Of a stretch of DNA of 64,000 nucleotides, positions 63,128-64,000 are shown piece after piece. The notes under the pieces were generated by a model. That model searched no databases. It saw only the letters and a program-made list of their open reading frames with translations, and was not told the DNA's origin. The translations under genes were made by a program, and so were the position numbers. Position 1 is the stretch's first letter. Each line of letters starts with the position of its first letter. Source of the stretch: Rhabdornis inornatus (Eukaryota; Chordata; Aves; Passeriformes; Rhabdornithidae); assembly GCA_013397075.1 (NCBI GenBank), contig VWZS01009593.1, positions 274,318 to 338,317 on the forward strand, read 5' to 3'.

Positions 63128-64000
63128 TGTGGTAATTTAACTTTGGCTGGCTGTCAGATGCTCACCAAGTCACTTCATCACTACCCCTCAGCAGCACAGA
63201 ATGAGAAAACTGGATGAAAAAGTCCATGGGTCAAGATAAAGACAGGGAGATTGCTCACTAATTACTGTCATGGGCAAAACAAATTCAGTCTAGGGGAAAT
63301 TAATTTTATCTACTGACAATTAAAAATTGAGTAGGAAAGTAACAAATAAGAACAAAACTAAACTCACCATCATCCCAGCCTCTTTCTCCATGGGCTCAAA
63401 TTCACTTTTTTGTTCCTGACTCTTCTGCCCCCTTCTCTCGCCCAAACTGGCAAAGGGGAACAGCAAATGGGGACTGCAGTCAGTTTGTAACACTTCGTCT
63501 GTGCTGCTTCTTCCTCCTCATGCTCTTTCCCTGCTACAGAATTAGGGCCCTCCCATAGGGTGTTTCTTTGCACCCTTCTCCAACTCAGGACTCTCCCACA
63601 GGCTGCAGTTATTCAAAATCTGTTTCAGTATTCTCCTCGCATAGGGTCACAGGTCCTGCCAGAAACCTGTTCACCCCTGGGCTCTCCACGGGATCACAAT
63701 TTCCTTCAGGCACACTCACCTCTTTAGGCACAGGTTCTGCTCAGACCACAGGTGGATTTCTGCTCCACCATGGACCTCTATGAGCTGTAGGGGACAACCT
63801 GCATCAATGGCACTCTCCAGAGGCTCCAGGGAAATCTGTGCTCCAGCACGGAGCACCTTCTTCTGCACTCCTTCTGCTCTACCTATAGTGGCTGTGGGGT
63901 TATTTCTCTTGGGTATTCTCATTCATCTCCTTCAGCTGTTGTATACCTTTTTTTGCCCTTATGCACATAAGTTATCACAGAGGTACCACCAGCATGCCTG
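63128..64000 (-). mobile_element. Avian ERV LTR, reversed, cut by window end (family A)
   Basis: Fourth copy of the family, here in the same direction as CSMD3. Its 3' end is at 63128 (plus TGTGGTAATTTAAC), followed by the reverse of the CTGAGGAGGGG block (CTACCCCTCAGCAGCAC), then AAGTCCATGGGTCAAGATAA, CATAGGGTCACAGGTCCTGC, GGGCTCTCCACGGGATCAC, TTTCTGCTCCACCATGGACC and, near the edge, AAGTTATCACAGAGGTACCA. It probably ends about 100 bp past 64000. Open frames on both strands are LTR-derived and not genes. Confidence 0.8.

Larger units (their letters stand above)
49238..64000 (-). other. CSMD3 intron upstream of the CUB exons (partial)
   Basis: The intron extends from the TTTTGTAG acceptor beyond the window end. 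It contains the (GGAAA)n tract, an 86 bp tandem duplication, a CR1 fragment, an internally deleted LTR, an N gap and a reversed LTR. In 50110-53638, 53811-56374, 57772-59354 and 59417-63127 I see only AT-rich sequence with short homopolymer and A/C-rich tracts. A long-distance regulatory role cannot be judged from sequence alone. Confidence 0.7.

Noticed and set aside
63370..63922. Several overlapping frames on both strands near the window end
   Set aside because: They fall inside the reversed LTR and have no domain or splice support.

Overview
The window is vertebrate nuclear DNA, almost certainly from a bird and probably a passerine. It is AT-rich and intron-dominated. Its interspersed repeats are CR1 LINE fragments with the avian 3' end, several avian endogenous-retrovirus LTRs, and one tRNA-Ile-headed SINE with a CR1-like tail (TguSINE1-like). 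There is no bacterial, plasmid or phage character: no operons, CRISPR array, rRNA gene or functional tRNA gene.

Only one protein-coding gene is supported. Three minus-strand exons with good splice sites and matching phases (49237-49134, 43226-43114, 1200-1018) encode the last part of a CUB domain followed by one complete sushi/CCP domain. The residues match my recollection of CSMD3 (CUB and Sushi Multiple Domains 3) better than CSMD1 or CSMD2, probably around CUB 3 and sushi 3. The gene is read right to left. The exon for the first half of this CUB was not found and probably lies beyond 64000; the exon after the sushi lies before position 1.

Layout: 1-1017 is intron downstream of the sushi exon. 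The sushi exon is at 1018-1200. A 41.9 kb intron (1201-43113) holds most of the repeats: a CR1 tail and LTR at 5.6-6.4 kb; a near-full-length solo LTR at 10.5-11.4 kb; a CR1 at 13.0-13.9 kb; a nest of LTR, CR1 and a second LTR at 15.7-17.5 kb; an LTR carrying a SINE at 19.6-20.2 kb; a CR1 at 23.8-24.3 kb; another LTR at 29.8-30.4 kb; and a 2.5 kb reversed CR1 beside an older CR1 at 34.0-36.9 kb. CUB exon parts lie at 43114-43226 and 49134-49237, separated by a 5.9 kb intron with a mosaic CR1 block at 46.9-47.6 kb. The rest (49238-64000) is upstream intron with a long (GGAAA)n microsatellite, a CR1, an internally deleted LTR, a 62-base N gap and a reversed LTR running off the end.

No undescribed multi-gene system was found. 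The best structural oddities are a ~98% identical inverted duplication (17528-17713 and 21560-21765), a perfect 35-bp-arm hairpin (30398-30485), the purine-only pentanucleotide tract, and the strong tendency of LTRs to lie antisense to the gene. Repeat family names come from memory of avian repeats and were not checked by a search.
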